Positions 43,962-54,423 of a stretch of 61,231 nt of DNA are shown one piece after another. The stretch comes from Pseudomonas cichorii (GTDB lineage: Bacteria > Pseudomonadota > Gammaproteobacteria > Pseudomonadales > Pseudomonadaceae), in the NCBI RefSeq assembly GCF_003700275.1, contig NZ_RBRE01000040.1:1-61231 (forward strand). The letters are read 5' to 3'. A program made the translations under genes and the position numbers. The first letter of the stretch is position 1, and every line of letters begins with the position of its first letter. Under the pieces are notes generated by a model. That model ran no database searches and had not been told where the DNA came from. It saw only the letters and a list, made by a program, of their open reading frames with translations.

Positions 43962-45734
43962 ATGTTCTACAAAAACAACAAGCTGAGACATAGCGTGGCG
44001 CTGGCTTCGATGCTGGCATGCAGTGGATTGAGCGTGACGGCGTGGGCGGATGCCTATCAGGATGCCGCGAAAAAATGGATCGGCGCCGAGTTCAAGCCTT
44101 CGACCCTGACCCCCGAGCAGCAGATGGCCGAGCTGGAGTGGTTCATCAAGGCGGCTGAACCGTTCCGTGGCATGGAAATCAAGGTGGTGTCGGAAACCCT
44201 GACCACCCACGAGTACGAATCCAAGACTCTGGCCAAGGCGTTTACCGAGATCACCGGTATCAAGCTCACCCATGACCTGGTGCAGGAAGGGGATGTGATC
44301 GAGAAGATCCAGACCCAGATGCAATCGGACAAGAATATCTATGACGGCTGGGTCAACGATTCGGACCTGATCGGCACCCATTTCCGTTATGGCAAGGCGC
44401 AATCGCTGACCGAACTGATGGCCAGCGATGCCGGCAAGAAGGTGACTTCTCCGACCCTGGATCTGAAGGATTTTATCGGCCTGTCGTTCACCACCGCACC
44501 GGATGGCAAGGTCTATCAATTGCCCGATCAGCAGTTCGCCAACCTCTACTGGTTCCGCGCCGACTGGTTCGAGCGTGCCGACCTGAAAGAGAAGTTCAAG
44601 GCCAAGTACGGCTATGAGCTGGGTGTGCCGGTCAACTGGTCCGCCTATGAAGACATCGCCAAATTCTTCAGCGAAGACGTCAAGGAAATCGACGGCAAGC
44701 GCATTTATGGCCATATGGATTACGGCAAGAAAGATCCTTCTCTGGGCTGGCGCTTTACCGATGCCTGGTTCTCCATGGCCGGTGGCGGCGACAAGGGCCT
44801 GCCGAACGGCCTGCCAGTGGACGAGTGGGGCATTCGGGTAGAGAACTGCCGTCCGGTCGGCTCCAGCATCACCCGCGGTGGCGACACCAACGGCCCTGCA
44901 GCGGTGTTCGCCACGCAGAAATACATCGACTGGCTCAAGGCCTATGCGCCACCGGAAGCGGCGGGCATGACCTTCTCGGAATCCGGCCCGGTGCCTTCGC
45001 AAGGTAACGTCGCGCAGCAGATTTTCTGGTACACCGCCTTTACCGCAGACATGACCAAGCCCGGCTTGCCGGTCATGAACGCCGATGGCACGCCGAAATG
45101 GCGGATGGCGCCTTCACCCAAGGGGCCGTACTGGAAAGACGGCATGAAGCTGGGTTATCAGGACGTGGGCTCCTGGACTTTCCTGTATTCGACGCCCGAG
45201 AAACAGCGATTGGCCGCCTGGCTGTATGCGCAGTTCGTGACCTCGAAAACCGTGTCCTTGAAGAAAACCATTGTTGGCTTGACGCCGATTCGTGAGTCGG
45301 ACATCAACTCGAAGGAGATGACCGAGCTGGCGCCGAAACTGGGTGGTCTGGTCGAGTTCTACCGCAGCCCGGCACGGGTGCAATGGTCGCCGACCGGCAC
45401 CAACGTCCCGGATTATCCGAAACTGGCTCAGTTGTGGTGGAGTCATGTTGCAGAAGCGGTGACCGGCGAGAAGACCGCACAGCAGGCGCTGGACGGGCTG
45501 GCCAAGGATCAGGACTCGATCCTGATGCGCCTTGAGCGCTCCAAGGCTCAGGAAAAGAGTGGTTGCGCGCCGAAGCTGAACCCGGAAACCACGGCTGAAG
45601 AGTGGTACAAGAAGGGTGAAGCGAGCCCCGATGGCTGGGCCGCTCCGCAACGCAAGCTGGCCAACGAGAAACCCAAAGGCGAGACCGTGGCGTATTCCGA
45701 ATTGCTCAAGAGCTGGGAAGCAGCGCGCAAGTAA
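43962..45734 (+). CDS. glpV: ABC importer substrate-binding protein (GlpV-like)
   Basis: A 590-residue periplasmic binding protein, larger than most (about 400-450) but typical for GlpV relatives. The Sec signal peptide ends at about residue 30 (SVTAWA then DAYQ). The body has the two-lobe family-1 solute-binding character. ATG 43962 has GGAGGT five bases upstream; a frame opening at 43902 is rejected because it would bury the signal peptide. It is the last gene of the operon, before a strong bidirectional terminator. The ligand is probably glycerol or a related polyol, by gene order only. Confidence 0.7.
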   Translation: MFYKNNKLRHSVALASMLACSGLSVTAWADAYQDAAKKWIGAEFKPSTLTPEQQMAELEWFIKAAEPFRGMEIKVVSETLTTHEYESKTLAKAFTEITGIKLTHDLVQEGDVIEKIQTQMQSDKNIYDGWVNDSDLIGTHFRYGKAQSLTELMASDAGKKVTSPTLDLKDFIGLSFTTAPDGKVYQLPDQQFANLYWFRADWFERADLKEKFKAKYGYELGVPVNWSAYEDIAKFFSEDVKEIDGKRIYGHMDYGKKDPSLGWRFTDAWFSMAGGGDKGLPNGLPVDEWGIRVENCRPVGSSITRGGDTNGPAAVFATQKYIDWLKAYAPPEAAGMTFSESGPVPSQGNVAQQIFWYTAFTADMTKPGLPVMNADGTPKWRMAPSPKGPYWKDGMKLGYQDVGSWTFLYSTPEKQRLAAWLYAQFVTSKTVSLKKTIVGLTPIRESDINSKEMTELAPKLGGLVEFYRSPARVQWSPTGTNVPDYPKLAQLWWSHVAEAVTGEKTAQQALDGLAKDQDSILMRLERSKAQEKSGCAPKLNPETTAEEWYKKGEASPDGWAAPQRKLANEKPKGETVAYSELLKSWEAARK

Positions 45735-45747
45735 TCGTTCTCGGGAA

Positions 45748-45780
45748 TGAAAAACGGCACCCCTGGGGTGCCGTTTTTCA
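45748..45780. terminator. Bidirectional terminator between the importer operon and folD
   Basis: Fifteen-base arms GAAAAACGGCACCCC / GGGGTGCCGTTTTTC. An A-run on the left and T-run on the right serve both the plus-strand operon and minus-strand folD, which ends at 45795. Confidence 0.9.
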
Positions 45781-45794
45781 TTTTGGGAAACCAC

Positions 45795-46649
45795 TCAGTC
45801 GTGCAGGCTTTCTGCCGCATACAGGGTGTTTTCCAGCAGGCAGGCACGGGTCATCGGGCCTACGCCGCCCGGTACCGGCGTGATCCAGCCGGCGCGGGGC
45901 AGGGCGGTTTCGTACACGACGTCACCGACCAGCTTGCCGTCTGCCTGACGGTTGATACCGACGTCGATGACGATGGCGCCAGGCTTGATCCACTCACCCT
46001 TGACCAGACCGGGTTTACCGGCGGCCACCACCACCAGATCAGCGCGACCTACATGGCCGGCCAGATCCTTGGTGAAGCGGTGGGTCACGGTAACCGTGCA
46101 ACCGGCGAGCAGCAATTCCATGGCCATCGGGCGACCGACGATATTGGAAGCGCCTACTACCACGGCGTCCAGTCCGTACAGATCGACACCGGTGCTTTCC
46201 AGCAGGGTCATGATCCCTTTCGGGGTGCATGGGCGCAGCAATGGGATGCGCTGGGCCAGACGGCCGACGTTATAGGGATGGAAGCCGTCGACGTCCTTGT
46301 CCGGACGAATACGTTCCAGCAACAGGGAGGCGTCCAGGTGCTCGGGCAATGGCAGTTGCAGCAGGATACCGTCGACATTGTCGTCGCCATTGAGGCGATC
46401 GATCAGCTCGGTCAGCGCAACCTGTGTGGTCTCGGCGGGCAGGTCGTAGGCCTGGGAAATGAAGCCGACTTCCTCGCAGTCCTTGCGCTTGTGAGAGACA
46501 TAAACCTGGGAAGCGGGGTCGCTGCCCACCAGAATCACCGCGAGGCCTGGCGTGCGCAGGCCTTGCTCGCGACGTTCGGCGACACGTTTGGCGATCTGCT
46601 GGCGCAGGCTGGCGGCGATCGCTTTGCCGTCGATAAGTTGTGCAGTCAT
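45795..46649 (-). CDS. folD: Methylene-THF dehydrogenase / methenyl-THF cyclohydrolase
   Basis: A 284-residue bifunctional cytosolic enzyme of one-carbon metabolism, making 10-formyl-THF from 5,10-methylene-THF with NADP. The catalytic [14 protein letters not shown] (Lys within), QLPLPEHLD, the NADP site [13 protein letters not shown] and [10 protein letters not shown] are all present. Length is as usual. It is divergent from the tRNA cluster. Confidence 0.95.
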   Translation of the reverse strand: MTAQLIDGKAIAASLRQQIAKRVAERREQGLRTPGLAVILVGSDPASQVYVSHKRKDCEEVGFISQAYDLPAETTQVALTELIDRLNGDDNVDGILLQLPLPEHLDASLLLERIRPDKDVDGFHPYNVGRLAQRIPLLRPCTPKGIMTLLESTGVDLYGLDAVVVGASNIVGRPMAMELLLAGCTVTVTHRFTKDLAGHVGRADLVVVAAGKPGLVKGEWIKPGAIVIDVGINRQADGKLVGDVVYETALPRAGWITPVPGGVGPMTRACLLENTLYAAESLHD

Positions 46650-46779
46650 GACGCGTGATTAACCATCGAGAGGGAAAAAATGAGGGCGCATTCTCGCATG
46701 ACATGACGCAAGGGCAAAGGCGCTTGGTCTGTATATTCAGCTAACTCCTTTATCTAACTGAATTTTTTTCAAAAAAGAG

Positions 46780-46808
46780 TTGACGACCCATGGGGGCGTC
46801 TATAAGAT
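46780..46808 (+). promoter_or_regulatory. Promoter of the tRNA cluster
   Basis: TTGACG (46780-46785), a 17-nt spacer and TAAGAT (46803-46808). It lies about 140 bp upstream of tRNA-Arg, and the intervening 46809-46949 holds no gene. Confidence 0.6.
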
Positions 46809-46949
46809 TCGTCGCACTTGCCGGGCAGCACCCAGCACCGCTTAACAAGCAGGCGCCGGTTGATGTAAGTCAGGTGGAGTTGAAATTCAGCTCGACGTGA
46901 TTGAAAGCCTTGTAATTTGTGATCGATTAAAAGAATGCAGATTATATAA

Positions 46950-47026
46950 GTGCCCGTAGCTCAGCTGGATAGAGCATCCGCCTTCTAAGCGGATGGTCGC
47001 AGGTTCGAGTCCTGCCGGGTGCGCCA
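46950..47026 (+). tRNA. tRNA-Arg (anticodon UCU)
   Basis: Acceptor GTGCCCG / CGGGTGC (with two G-U pairs), D arm, anticodon loop CTTCTAA, T arm GCAGG-TTCGAGT-CCTGC and encoded CCA at 47024-47026. 77 nt. Confidence 0.95.
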
Positions 47027-47078
47027 TTAACGGCGGCTTTGGCACGGTAGGTAAGTTGTAGTAGCAGGATGCAATATG

Positions 47079-47154
47079 GTGGGCGTAGCTCAGTTGGTAG
47101 AGCACAGGATTGTGACTCCTGTTGTCGTGGGTTCGATCCCCATCGTCCACCCCA
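47079..47154 (+). tRNA. tRNA-His (anticodon GUG)
   Basis: Acceptor GTGGGCG / CGTCCAC, anticodon loop TTGTGAC, T loop TTCGATC and encoded CCA. A G at 47078 can supply the extra 5' G-1 of histidine tRNA, pairing with the discriminator C at 47151. Confidence 0.95.
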
Positions 47155-47217
47155 TATTCGGAAAGGCGCCAGACTTATTAATCATAATCTGGCGCCTTTG
47201 CTTTAAAAGCTTGTAAC

Positions 47218-47302
47218 GCGGATGTGGTGGAATTGGTAGACACACTGGATTTAGGTTCCAGCGCCGCAAGGTGTGAGAGTTCGAGTCTCTCCGTCCGCAC
47301 CA
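47218..47302 (+). tRNA. tRNA-Leu (anticodon UAG)
   Basis: Acceptor GCGGATG / CGTCCGC, anticodon loop TTTAGGT, a long class II variable arm, T loop TTCGAGT and encoded CCA. 85 nt. Confidence 0.95.
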
Positions 47303-47344
47303 AGATATAAGTAGTGAGGTTTTTGAAACGCTCGCTATTGAAAG

Positions 47345-47368
47345 AAGCCGCCTAGTGCGGCTTTTTTT
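47345..47368 (+). terminator. Terminator of the tRNA cluster
   Basis: AAGCCGC / GCGGCTT with a five-base loop and a T-run, 42 bp after tRNA-Leu. Confidence 0.9.
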
Positions 47369-47673
47369 GTTTCAGCGTGTTGGTTTTATCGTCTCGCTGG
47401 TCGGTTGGTGTGTTGCCACTGATCGAGCGAAGCGCGCTACGCGGATGGAGTCGGTAGCGGTCCGGTGCACGTGCTTCCTTTATATAGCCCGTGCCAGACG
47501 CGTTGCCGGTGATGTAGAGGGCTTTTTGTCTTCGCACGTCGACAGTCCGATTCCATCCTCTTAATCTGCCCTTTTTCAGTAGGGTGACTTCTTGAGTTTG
47601 ACCCACTAGAATGCATGCCCTTGATTCTGGGGTCGGAAACGGCCGGCTAACGTCTGTGCAACGAGGAATATCC
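47369..47673. other. Intergenic region upstream of tig
   Basis: About 305 bp between the tRNA terminator and trigger factor. It must contain the tig promoter, but I see no strong consensus, and no gene or repeat. Confidence 0.35.
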
Positions 47674-48984
47674 ATGCAAGTTTCTGTTGAAAATACTTCC
47701 GCTCTTGAGCGCCGCATGACCATTGGCGTGCCTGCCGAACGCATCGAGACTGAAGTCAACAAGCGTCTGCAGCAGACCGCACGTAAAGCCAAGATCCCGG
47801 GCTTCCGCCCTGGCAAAGTGCCTATGAGCGTTATCCGCCAGCGTTATGAAGATGGCGCACGCCAGGAAGCGCTGGGCGATCTGATTCAGGCTACCTTCTA
47901 CGAAGCAGTGGTCGAGCAGAAGCTGAACCCGGCTGGCGCACCTGCCGTAGAGCCAAAGTCCTTCGAGAAGGGCAAGGACCTGGAATACATCGCTACTTTC
48001 GAAGTGTTCCCTGAGTTCACTGTTGCCGGTTTCGAGTCCATCTCCGTCGAGCGCCTGTCCGCTGACGTGGCTGACGCCGATCTGGACAACATGCTGGAAA
48101 TCCTGCGCAAGCAGAACGTCCGTTTTGAAGTGGCCGAGCGTGCTGCCCAGAACGAAGACCAGCTGAACATCGATTTCGTGGGCAAGGTTGACGGCGAAGT
48201 CTTCGCTGGCGGCTCTGCCACCGGTACCCAGCTGGTTCTGGGCTCCGGCCGCATGATCCCTGGTTTTGAAGACGGTCTGGTTGGCGCCAAGGCTGGTGAA
48301 GAGCGCGTTCTGAACGTCACTTTCCCAGAGGACTACCAGAACCTGGAACTGGCTGGCAAAGCCGCCGAGTTCACCGTTACCGTCAACAGCGTTTCCGAGC
48401 CAAAACTGCCTGAACTGAACGAAGAGTTCTTCAAGCAGTTCGGCATCAAGGAAACCGGTATCGACGGCTTCCGCACCGAAGTTCGCAAGAACATGGAGCG
48501 TGAACTGCGTCAGGCCATCAAGTCCAAGGTCAAGAACCAGGTCATGGACGGTCTGCTGGCTGCCAACCCGATCGAAGTGCCGAAGGCGCTGCTGGAAAAC
48601 GAAGTCAACCGTCTGCGCGTCCAGGCTGTTCAACAGTTCGGTGGCAACATCAAGCCTGATCAACTGCCTGCCGAGCTGTTTGAAGAGCAAGCCAAGCGTC
48701 GTGTCGAGCTGGGCCTGATCGTTGCTGAAGTGGTCAAGCAGTTCGAGCTCAAGCCTGACGACGCTCGCGTTCGCGATCTGATCCAGGAAATGGCTTCCGC
48801 TTACCAGGAGCCAGAGCAGGTTGTTGCCTGGTACTACAAGAACGAGCAGCAAATGAACGAAGTACGTTCTGTTGTGCTTGAAGAGCAAGTTGTAGATACT
48901 GTTTTGCAGAAAGCTAGCGTGACCGACAAATCGGTCTCCTACGAAGAAGCGGTCAAGCCGGTAGAAGCTCCAACAGCCGACTGA
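47674..48984 (+). CDS. tig: Trigger factor, ribosome-associated chaperone
   Basis: Trigger factor binds at the ribosome exit tunnel and shields nascent chains. The 436 residues include the ribosome-binding signature GFRPGKVP near residue 44, the FKBP-type isomerase domain (about 150-240) and the helical C-terminal arms. ATG 47674 follows GAGGA; the frame open from 47611 is rejected. It heads the tig-clpP-clpX-lon block. Confidence 0.96.
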   Translation: MQVSVENTSALERRMTIGVPAERIETEVNKRLQQTARKAKIPGFRPGKVPMSVIRQRYEDGARQEALGDLIQATFYEAVVEQKLNPAGAPAVEPKSFEKGKDLEYIATFEVFPEFTVAGFESISVERLSADVADADLDNMLEILRKQNVRFEVAERAAQNEDQLNIDFVGKVDGEVFAGGSATGTQLVLGSGRMIPGFEDGLVGAKAGEERVLNVTFPEDYQNLELAGKAAEFTVTVNSVSEPKLPELNEEFFKQFGIKETGIDGFRTEVRKNMERELRQAIKSKVKNQVMDGLLAANPIEVPKALLENEVNRLRVQAVQQFGGNIKPDQLPAELFEEQAKRRVELGLIVAEVVKQFELKPDDARVRDLIQEMASAYQEPEQVVAWYYKNEQQMNEVRSVVLEEQVVDTVLQKASVTDKSVSYEEAVKPVEAPTAD

Positions 48985-49008
48985 TTTCTCCTTTCGTTCG
49001 AAAACACC

Positions 49009-49036
49009 CACAAGCCAGCCTTCGCGCTGGCTTGTG
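49009..49036 (+). terminator. Hairpin between tig and clpP
   Basis: ACAAGCCAGC / GCTGGCTTGT with a six-base loop, 24 bp after the tig stop. No T-run follows, so it may be an mRNA-processing or partial termination structure. Confidence 0.5.
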
Positions 49037-49075
49037 CGTATTCAAGACTCGACTATTTGGGAGTGAATGCAGGAC

Positions 49076-49717
49076 ATGTCCCGCAATTCTTATATTCAGC
49101 AGAACTCTGACATCCAGGCCGCTGGCGGCCTGGTCCCGATGGTTATCGAGCAGTCCGCCCGTGGCGAACGCGCCTATGACATCTACTCGCGCCTTCTCAA
49201 GGAGCGTGTCATCTTTATGGTTGGTCCGGTAGAGGACTACATGGCCAACCTTATCGCGGCGCAACTGCTGTTCCTTGAAGCGGAAAACCCGGACAAGGAT
49301 ATCCATCTCTACATCAACTCACCGGGCGGTTCGGTGACTGCAGGCATGTCGATCTACGACACCATGCAGTTCATCAAGCCGGACGTGTCGACCATCTGTA
49401 TCGGTCAGGCCTGCAGCATGGGTGCTTTCCTGCTGGCTGGCGGTGCCGAGGGCAAGCGTCATTGCCTGCCTAACTCGCGGATGATGATTCACCAGCCGTT
49501 GGGCGGTTTCCAGGGTCAGGCGTCGGATATCGACATCCATGCCAAGGAAATCCTGCACATTCGTCATCGCTTGAACTCGTTGTTGGCTCACCATACCGGT
49601 CAAAGCCTTGAAACCATTGAGCGTGACACCGAGCGTGACAACTTCATGAGCGCGGATCGTGCGGCTGAATACGGCCTGATCGACTCCGTGATCAGCAAGC
49701 GTCAAATGCCTGCCTAA
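49076..49717 (+). CDS. clpP: ATP-dependent Clp protease proteolytic subunit
   Basis: A serine protease that forms the double heptamer fed by ClpX or ClpA. Ser114 (GQACSMGAF) and His139 (MMIHQPLGG) of the catalytic triad are present. The 213-residue form from ATG 49076 (MSRNSY) fits the family; ATG 49067, nine bases earlier, has GGGAG only three bases away and is an alternative start. clpX follows after 106 bp. Confidence 0.95.
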   Translation: MSRNSYIQQNSDIQAAGGLVPMVIEQSARGERAYDIYSRLLKERVIFMVGPVEDYMANLIAAQLLFLEAENPDKDIHLYINSPGGSVTAGMSIYDTMQFIKPDVSTICIGQACSMGAFLLAGGAEGKRHCLPNSRMMIHQPLGGFQGQASDIDIHAKEILHIRHRLNSLLAHHTGQSLETIERDTERDNFMSADRAAEYGLIDSVISKRQMPA

Positions 49718-49823
49718 TTGACTCAAAATGTGGGTGGTTGGCTCAACCGACCGCCTGCGGACTTGAAAAAGCCCGCAATAGCCTTCATCTTGTGTTGCAA
49801 GCCTACCGGATTGGATCGATCGA

Positions 49824-51107
49824 ATGACTGACACCCGCAACGGCGAGGACAACGGCAAACTGCTCTATTGCTCCTTCTGCGGCAAAAGCCAGCATGAAGT
49901 GCGCAAATTGATTGCCGGCCCCTCGGTCTTTATCTGCGACGAGTGCGTCGACCTGTGCAATGACATCATCCGCGAGGAGGTGCAGGAAGCACAGGCCGAG
50001 AGCAGCGCGCATAAATTGCCTTCGCCTAAAGAAATCAGCGGCATCCTTGATCAATATGTAATTGGTCAGGAACGTGCCAAAAAGGTTCTCGCAGTAGCGG
50101 TGTACAACCACTACAAGCGTCTGAACCAGCGTGACAAGAAAAATGACGATGTTGAACTCGGCAAAAGCAACATCCTGCTGATCGGCCCTACGGGCTCCGG
50201 CAAGACCTTGCTCGCTGAAACCCTGGCGCGCCTGCTCAATGTGCCGTTCACCATCGCCGATGCCACTACCCTGACCGAAGCCGGTTATGTCGGTGAGGAT
50301 GTGGAAAACATCATTCAGAAGCTGTTGCAGAAGTGCGATTACGACGTAGAGAAGGCCCAGATGGGTATTGTCTACATCGACGAAATCGACAAGATTTCCC
50401 GCAAGTCCGACAACCCTTCGATTACTCGTGACGTTTCCGGTGAAGGCGTGCAACAGGCCTTGCTGAAACTGATCGAGGGCACCGTGGCTTCCGTTCCTCC
50501 GCAAGGCGGACGCAAGCATCCACAGCAGGAGTTCCTGCAGGTGGACACGCGCAATATCCTGTTTATCTGTGGTGGTGCTTTCTCGGGCCTGGAAAAAGTC
50601 ATCCAGAACCGTTCTACCCGTGGCGGTATCGGTTTCAACGCCGAAGTCCGCAGCAAGGAAGAAGGCAAGAAGGTTGGCGAATCCCTGCGTGAAGTCGAGC
50701 CTGACGATCTGGTCAAGTTCGGTCTGATCCCCGAGTTCGTGGGCCGTCTGCCGGTACTGGCGACCTTGGACGAGCTGGACGAGGCTGCATTGATGCAGAT
50801 TCTCACCGAGCCGAAGAACGCCCTGACCAAGCAGTACGCCAAGCTGTTCGAGATGGAAGGTGTGGACCTCGAGTTCCGTACCGACGCGCTGAAATCGGTT
50901 GCTCGTCGTGCGCTGGAGCGCAAGACGGGTGCTCGTGGCCTGCGTTCCATTCTGGAAGGCGTATTGCTCGACACCATGTATGAAATCCCGTCGCAGAGCG
51001 ACGTGAGCAAAGTGGTGATCGACGAGAGCGTCATCGATGGTTCGTCCAAGCCGCTGCTGATCTATGAAAACAGCGAGCCGCCAGCCAAGGTTGCTCCTGA
51101 CGCATAA
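49824..51107 (+). CDS. clpX: ClpX ATPase, unfoldase subunit of ClpXP
   Basis: A 427-residue AAA+ unfoldase. The N-terminal zinc domain has CSFCGK and CDECVDLC. Walker A is GPTGSGKT near 120, Walker [10 protein letters not shown], and the substrate-pore loop GYVGEDV follows. The ClpP-docking IGF-type loop is in the 260-275 region (RGGIGFNAE). It pairs with clpP upstream. Confidence 0.96.
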   Translation: MTDTRNGEDNGKLLYCSFCGKSQHEVRKLIAGPSVFICDECVDLCNDIIREEVQEAQAESSAHKLPSPKEISGILDQYVIGQERAKKVLAVAVYNHYKRLNQRDKKNDDVELGKSNILLIGPTGSGKTLLAETLARLLNVPFTIADATTLTEAGYVGEDVENIIQKLLQKCDYDVEKAQMGIVYIDEIDKISRKSDNPSITRDVSGEGVQQALLKLIEGTVASVPPQGGRKHPQQEFLQVDTRNILFICGGAFSGLEKVIQNRSTRGGIGFNAEVRSKEEGKKVGESLREVEPDDLVKFGLIPEFVGRLPVLATLDELDEAALMQILTEPKNALTKQYAKLFEMEGVDLEFRTDALKSVARRALERKTGARGLRSILEGVLLDTMYEIPSQSDVSKVVIDESVIDGSSKPLLIYENSEPPAKVAPDA

Positions 51108-51141
51108 CCGGCATTGCCCTGTTGTGTGAGTAACGGATGTA

Positions 51142-51173
51142 CAGAAGGGGGCCTGCGGGCCTCCTTCTGCATT
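51142..51173 (+). terminator. Probable terminator after clpX
   Basis: Nearly perfect stem CAGAAGGGGGCC / GGGCCTCCTTCTG with a three-base loop, 35 bp after the clpX stop. The downstream T-run is weak. Confidence 0.65.
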
Positions 51174-51492
51174 TCAGAGGGTCGCTAAATCAAGGGCCAT
51201 GCCTGCCGGATTGCTCATGTCCCAGGGAACGATTTTCGCCAGCGGGCCACTAGTATTCTGTCTGTAGCTTGATAGTCCTCTTTTGACAGCGTCCTTAACT
51301 GCCTGATTGCGTTGTCATTTCCCGTCATTGCGGGGCCATGTGCCTTGTCGAATGGTTTCGGTCAGCCGTCAAAAAGAGAGCGTATTTTCAAAACAGGCCA
51401 CTAAAGCTTGTTTTTTTGGAACGCTACCCCCATCTTGACTTCAAGCTACTTCCACCTGTCCACGGCCAATTGGCCGCCGTAGAGGCGAAATC
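51174..51492. other. Intergenic region upstream of lon
   Basis: A 319-bp stretch without a gene. It holds the heat-shock-like promoter of lon at 51407-51435 and otherwise nothing I recognise. Confidence 0.4.
51407..51435 (+). promoter_or_regulatory. Heat-shock (sigma-32/RpoH) promoter of lon
   Basis: CTTGTTT (51407-51413), a 14-nt spacer and an exact CCCCATCT (51428-51435), against consensus CTTGAAA-N13/14-CCCCATNT. It is 57 bp before the lon start. Confidence 0.65.
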
Positions 51493-53889
51493 ATGAAGAC
51501 CACAATCGAATTGCCTCTCTTGCCATTGCGTGATGTTGTGGTTTATCCGCACATGGTTATCCCGCTGTTCGTGGGGCGCGAGAAATCTATCGAAGCTCTA
51601 GAAGCAGCGATGACCGGCGACAAGCAGATCCTGTTGCTGGCACAAAGAAATCCGGCCGATGACGATCCCGATGAAAAGGCTCTTTATAACGTCGGTACCA
51701 TTGCAACCGTATTGCAACTGCTCAAATTGCCTGACGGCACAGTCAAGGTGCTGGTTGAGGGCGAGCAGCGTGGCTCTGTCGAGCGTTTCATCGAAGTCGA
51801 GGGTCATTGCCGCGCCGAAGTCGCGCTGATCGAGGAAACCGACGCGCCGGATCGTGAATCCGAAGTCTTCGTTCGCAGCCTGCTGTCGCAGTTCGAGCAG
51901 TACGTGCAGCTCGGCAAGAAAGTCCCTGCCGAAGTCCTGTCTTCGCTCAACAGCATCGATGAGCCGGGTCGTCTGGTCGACACCATGGCCGCGCACATGG
52001 CGCTGAAAATCGAACAGAAGCAGGAAATCCTCGAAATCATCGACCTGCCAGCCCGTGTCGAGCACGTGCTGGCCTTGCTGGATGCCGAAATCGACCTGTT
52101 GCAGGTCGAGAAGCGCATCCGTGGTCGGGTCAAGAAGCAGATGGAGCGCAGCCAGCGCGAGTACTACCTGAATGAGCAGATGAAGGCCATTCAGAAGGAA
52201 CTGGGCGATGGCGATGAAGGCCATAACGAAATCGATGACCTGAAAAAACGCATCGAGGCTGCCGGTCTGCCCAAGGATGCTCTGGCCAAGGCAACTGCCG
52301 AGCTGAACAAGCTCAAGCAAATGTCGCCGATGTCGGCTGAAGCCACCGTGGTGCGTTCCTACATCGACTGGCTGGTCCAGGTGCCGTGGAAGGCGCAGAG
52401 CAAGGTTCGCCTTGATCTGGCGCGTGCCGAGGCGATTCTCGACTCCGACCACTACGGTCTGGAAGAGGTCAAGGAACGCATTCTCGAATACCTCGCTGTG
52501 CAAAAGCGCGTGAAGAAGATTCGTGGTCCGGTGCTGTGCCTCGTCGGGCCTCCGGGTGTCGGCAAGACTTCCCTGGCCGAGTCGATCGCCAGTGCGACCA
52601 ACCGCAAGTTCGTGCGCATGGCCCTGGGCGGCGTGCGTGACGAAGCTGAAATTCGTGGCCATCGCCGTACCTACATCGGCTCGATGCCTGGTCGACTGAT
52701 CCAGAAAATGACCAAGGTTGGCGTGCGCAACCCACTGTTCCTGCTCGATGAAATCGACAAGATGGGCAGCGACATGCGCGGCGATCCGGCTTCGGCACTG
52801 CTTGAGGTGCTGGATCCCGAGCAAAACCACAACTTTAACGACCACTACCTGGAAGTCGATTACGACCTCTCGGATGTGATGTTCCTGTGCACCTCGAACT
52901 CGATGAACATCCCGGCTGCACTGCTGGACCGGATGGAAGTCATTCGTCTGCCGGGCTACACCGAGGACGAGAAGGTCAACATTGCAGTCAAATACCTTTC
53001 GCCAAAACAGATCCAGGCCAATGGCCTGAAAAAGGGCGAAATCGAGTTCGACGACGATGCGATCCGCGACATCATCCGCTATTACACCCGTGAAGCAGGT
53101 GTGCGTGGCCTTGAAAGGCAGATTGCCAAGGTCTGTCGCAAGGCTGTCAAGGAACATGCACTGGAAAAACGTTTTGCAATTCGTGTCACGGCCGAAATGC
53201 TCGAACACTTCCTCGGCGTGCGCAAATTCCGTTACGGCCTGGCCGAGCAGCAGGACCAGATCGGTCAGGTAACCGGTCTTGCCTGGACTCAGGTCGGCGG
53301 CGAATTGCTGACCATCGAAGCGGCCGTCGTGCCGGGCAAGGGCCAGTTGATAAAGACCGGTTCGCTGGGCGATGTGATGGTCGAATCGATCACCGCAGCG
53401 CAGACGGTAGTACGCAGCAGAGCCCGTAGCCTGGGCATTGCGCCGGATTTCCACGAGAAGCACGACACCCACATTCACATGCCGGAAGGGGCTACGCCCA
53501 AGGATGGCCCGAGCGCTGGCGTAGGTATGTGCACCGCACTGGTATCGGCCCTGACGCAGATTCCGGTACGTGCCGATGTGGCCATGACCGGCGAGATTAC
53601 CCTTCGCGGGCAGGTGCTGGCGATTGGTGGCCTGAAGGAAAAACTGCTGGCGGCGCATCGCGGTGGAATCAAAACCGTGATCATCCCGGAAGAGAATGTG
53701 CGCGATTTGAAGGAAATTCCTGACAATATCAAGCAAGACCTGCAGATCAAGCCTGTTAAATGGATTGACGAAGTCCTGCAAATTGCGCTGCAATACGCGC
53801 CGGAGCCCTTGCCGGATGTGGCTCCCGATATTGTTGCAAAGGATGAAAAACGCGAGTCTGACTCTAAGGAAAGAATTAGCACGCATTAA
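51493..53889 (+). CDS. lon: ATP-dependent protease Lon
   Basis: A 798-residue cytosolic AAA+ protease that degrades misfolded and regulatory proteins. In order: N-terminal substrate domain (about 1-200), coiled coil, AAA+ with Walker A GPPGVGKT near 353 and Walker B LFLLDEIDKM, and the protease domain with catalytic Ser674 in PKDGPSAGVGM and a lysine in GGIKTVIIP. The family in P. syringae controls type III secretion regulators; that is background, not seen here. Confidence 0.96.
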   Translation: MKTTIELPLLPLRDVVVYPHMVIPLFVGREKSIEALEAAMTGDKQILLLAQRNPADDDPDEKALYNVGTIATVLQLLKLPDGTVKVLVEGEQRGSVERFIEVEGHCRAEVALIEETDAPDRESEVFVRSLLSQFEQYVQLGKKVPAEVLSSLNSIDEPGRLVDTMAAHMALKIEQKQEILEIIDLPARVEHVLALLDAEIDLLQVEKRIRGRVKKQMERSQREYYLNEQMKAIQKELGDGDEGHNEIDDLKKRIEAAGLPKDALAKATAELNKLKQMSPMSAEATVVRSYIDWLVQVPWKAQSKVRLDLARAEAILDSDHYGLEEVKERILEYLAVQKRVKKIRGPVLCLVGPPGVGKTSLAESIASATNRKFVRMALGGVRDEAEIRGHRRTYIGSMPGRLIQKMTKVGVRNPLFLLDEIDKMGSDMRGDPASALLEVLDPEQNHNFNDHYLEVDYDLSDVMFLCTSNSMNIPAALLDRMEVIRLPGYTEDEKVNIAVKYLSPKQIQANGLKKGEIEFDDDAIRDIIRYYTREAGVRGLERQIAKVCRKAVKEHALEKRFAIRVTAEMLEHFLGVRKFRYGLAEQQDQIGQVTGLAWTQVGGELLTIEAAVVPGKGQLIKTGSLGDVMVESITAAQTVVRSRARSLGIAPDFHEKHDTHIHMPEGATPKDGPSAGVGMCTALVSALTQIPVRADVAMTGEITLRGQVLAIGGLKEKLLAAHRGGIKTVIIPEENVRDLKEIPDNIKQDLQIKPVKWIDEVLQIALQYAPEPLPDVAPDIVAKDEKRESDSKERISTH

Positions 53890-53906
53890 GTCTGTGTGGG
53901 GCTTCC

Positions 53907-53936
53907 TTGACAGCTTTTTGGAGCCCTTGCTATAAA
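53907..53936 (+). promoter_or_regulatory. Promoter of hupB
   Basis: Perfect TTGACA (53907-53912), an 18-nt spacer and TATAAA (53931-53936), just after the lon stop. Confidence 0.75.
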
Positions 53937-54036
53937 GCGGCTCTTTCAGGCAAGTACCAGCAAGCCCAACAGTGCTCGTTTTGCTTACCACCAAAAACTT
54001 AGAAACATACTCAATATAGAGATAAGGGGACTTAGA

Positions 54037-54309
54037 GTGAACAAGTCGGAACTGATTGATGCTATCGCTGCATCTGCTGATATCCCGAAAGCTGCTGCTG
54101 GCCGTGCGCTGGATGCAGTTATCGAATCCGTCACTGGCGCTCTGAAGGCTGGCGACTCTGTTGTTCTGGTTGGCTTTGGTACGTTCTCCGTTACAGATCG
54201 TCCTGCTCGTATCGGTCGCAACCCACAGACTGGTAAGACGCTGGAAATCGCTGCTGCTAAAAAGCCAGGTTTCAAAGCCGGTAAAGCCCTGAAAGAAGCT
54301 GTCAACTAA
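54037..54309 (+). CDS. hupB: DNA-binding protein HU-beta
   Basis: A 90-residue nucleoid protein. The DNA-binding arm carries the signature [20 protein letters not shown]. Start GTG 54037 with AAGGGGA seven bases upstream. Its own strong promoter separates it from lon. Confidence 0.96.
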   Translation: MNKSELIDAIAASADIPKAAAGRALDAVIESVTGALKAGDSVVLVGFGTFSVTDRPARIGRNPQTGKTLEIAAAKKPGFKAGKALKEAVN

Positions 54310-54358
54310 GCCTCTTGAAGCCTTTGCCCGCCGGGTCGGAGACAATCTGATCCGGTAA

Positions 54359-54413
54359 CGGAACGGTGGTGCAGCCGGTTGCAATGCCGGAGGGTTCGAG
54401 CCCTTCCGCTCCG
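54359..54413 (+). ncRNA. tRNA-like element between hupB and ppiD
   Basis: A 7-bp acceptor-like stem (CGGAACG 54359-54365 / CGCTCCG 54407-54413, one A-C mismatch) joins directly to a canonical 5-bp T arm with loop TTCGAGC (54390-54406). This is the exact geometry of a tRNA 3' half. A short CCGG hairpin (54375-54390) takes the place of the anticodon arm; there is no D arm and no CCA. An outer 5-bp stem GTAAC / GTTAC (54355-54359 / 54417-54421) encloses it. A terminator starts 3 bp further on. Confidence 0.5.
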
Positions 54414-54423
54414 TCAGTTACGA

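Noticed and set aside
46887..47150. 87-residue minus-strand frame over the tRNA genes
   Set aside because: It is the typical false peptide translated from antisense tRNA-Arg and tRNA-His.
51598..54384. 928-residue open frame antisense to lon and hupB
   Set aside because: It spans two well-identified genes and the hupB promoter, with no family resemblance.
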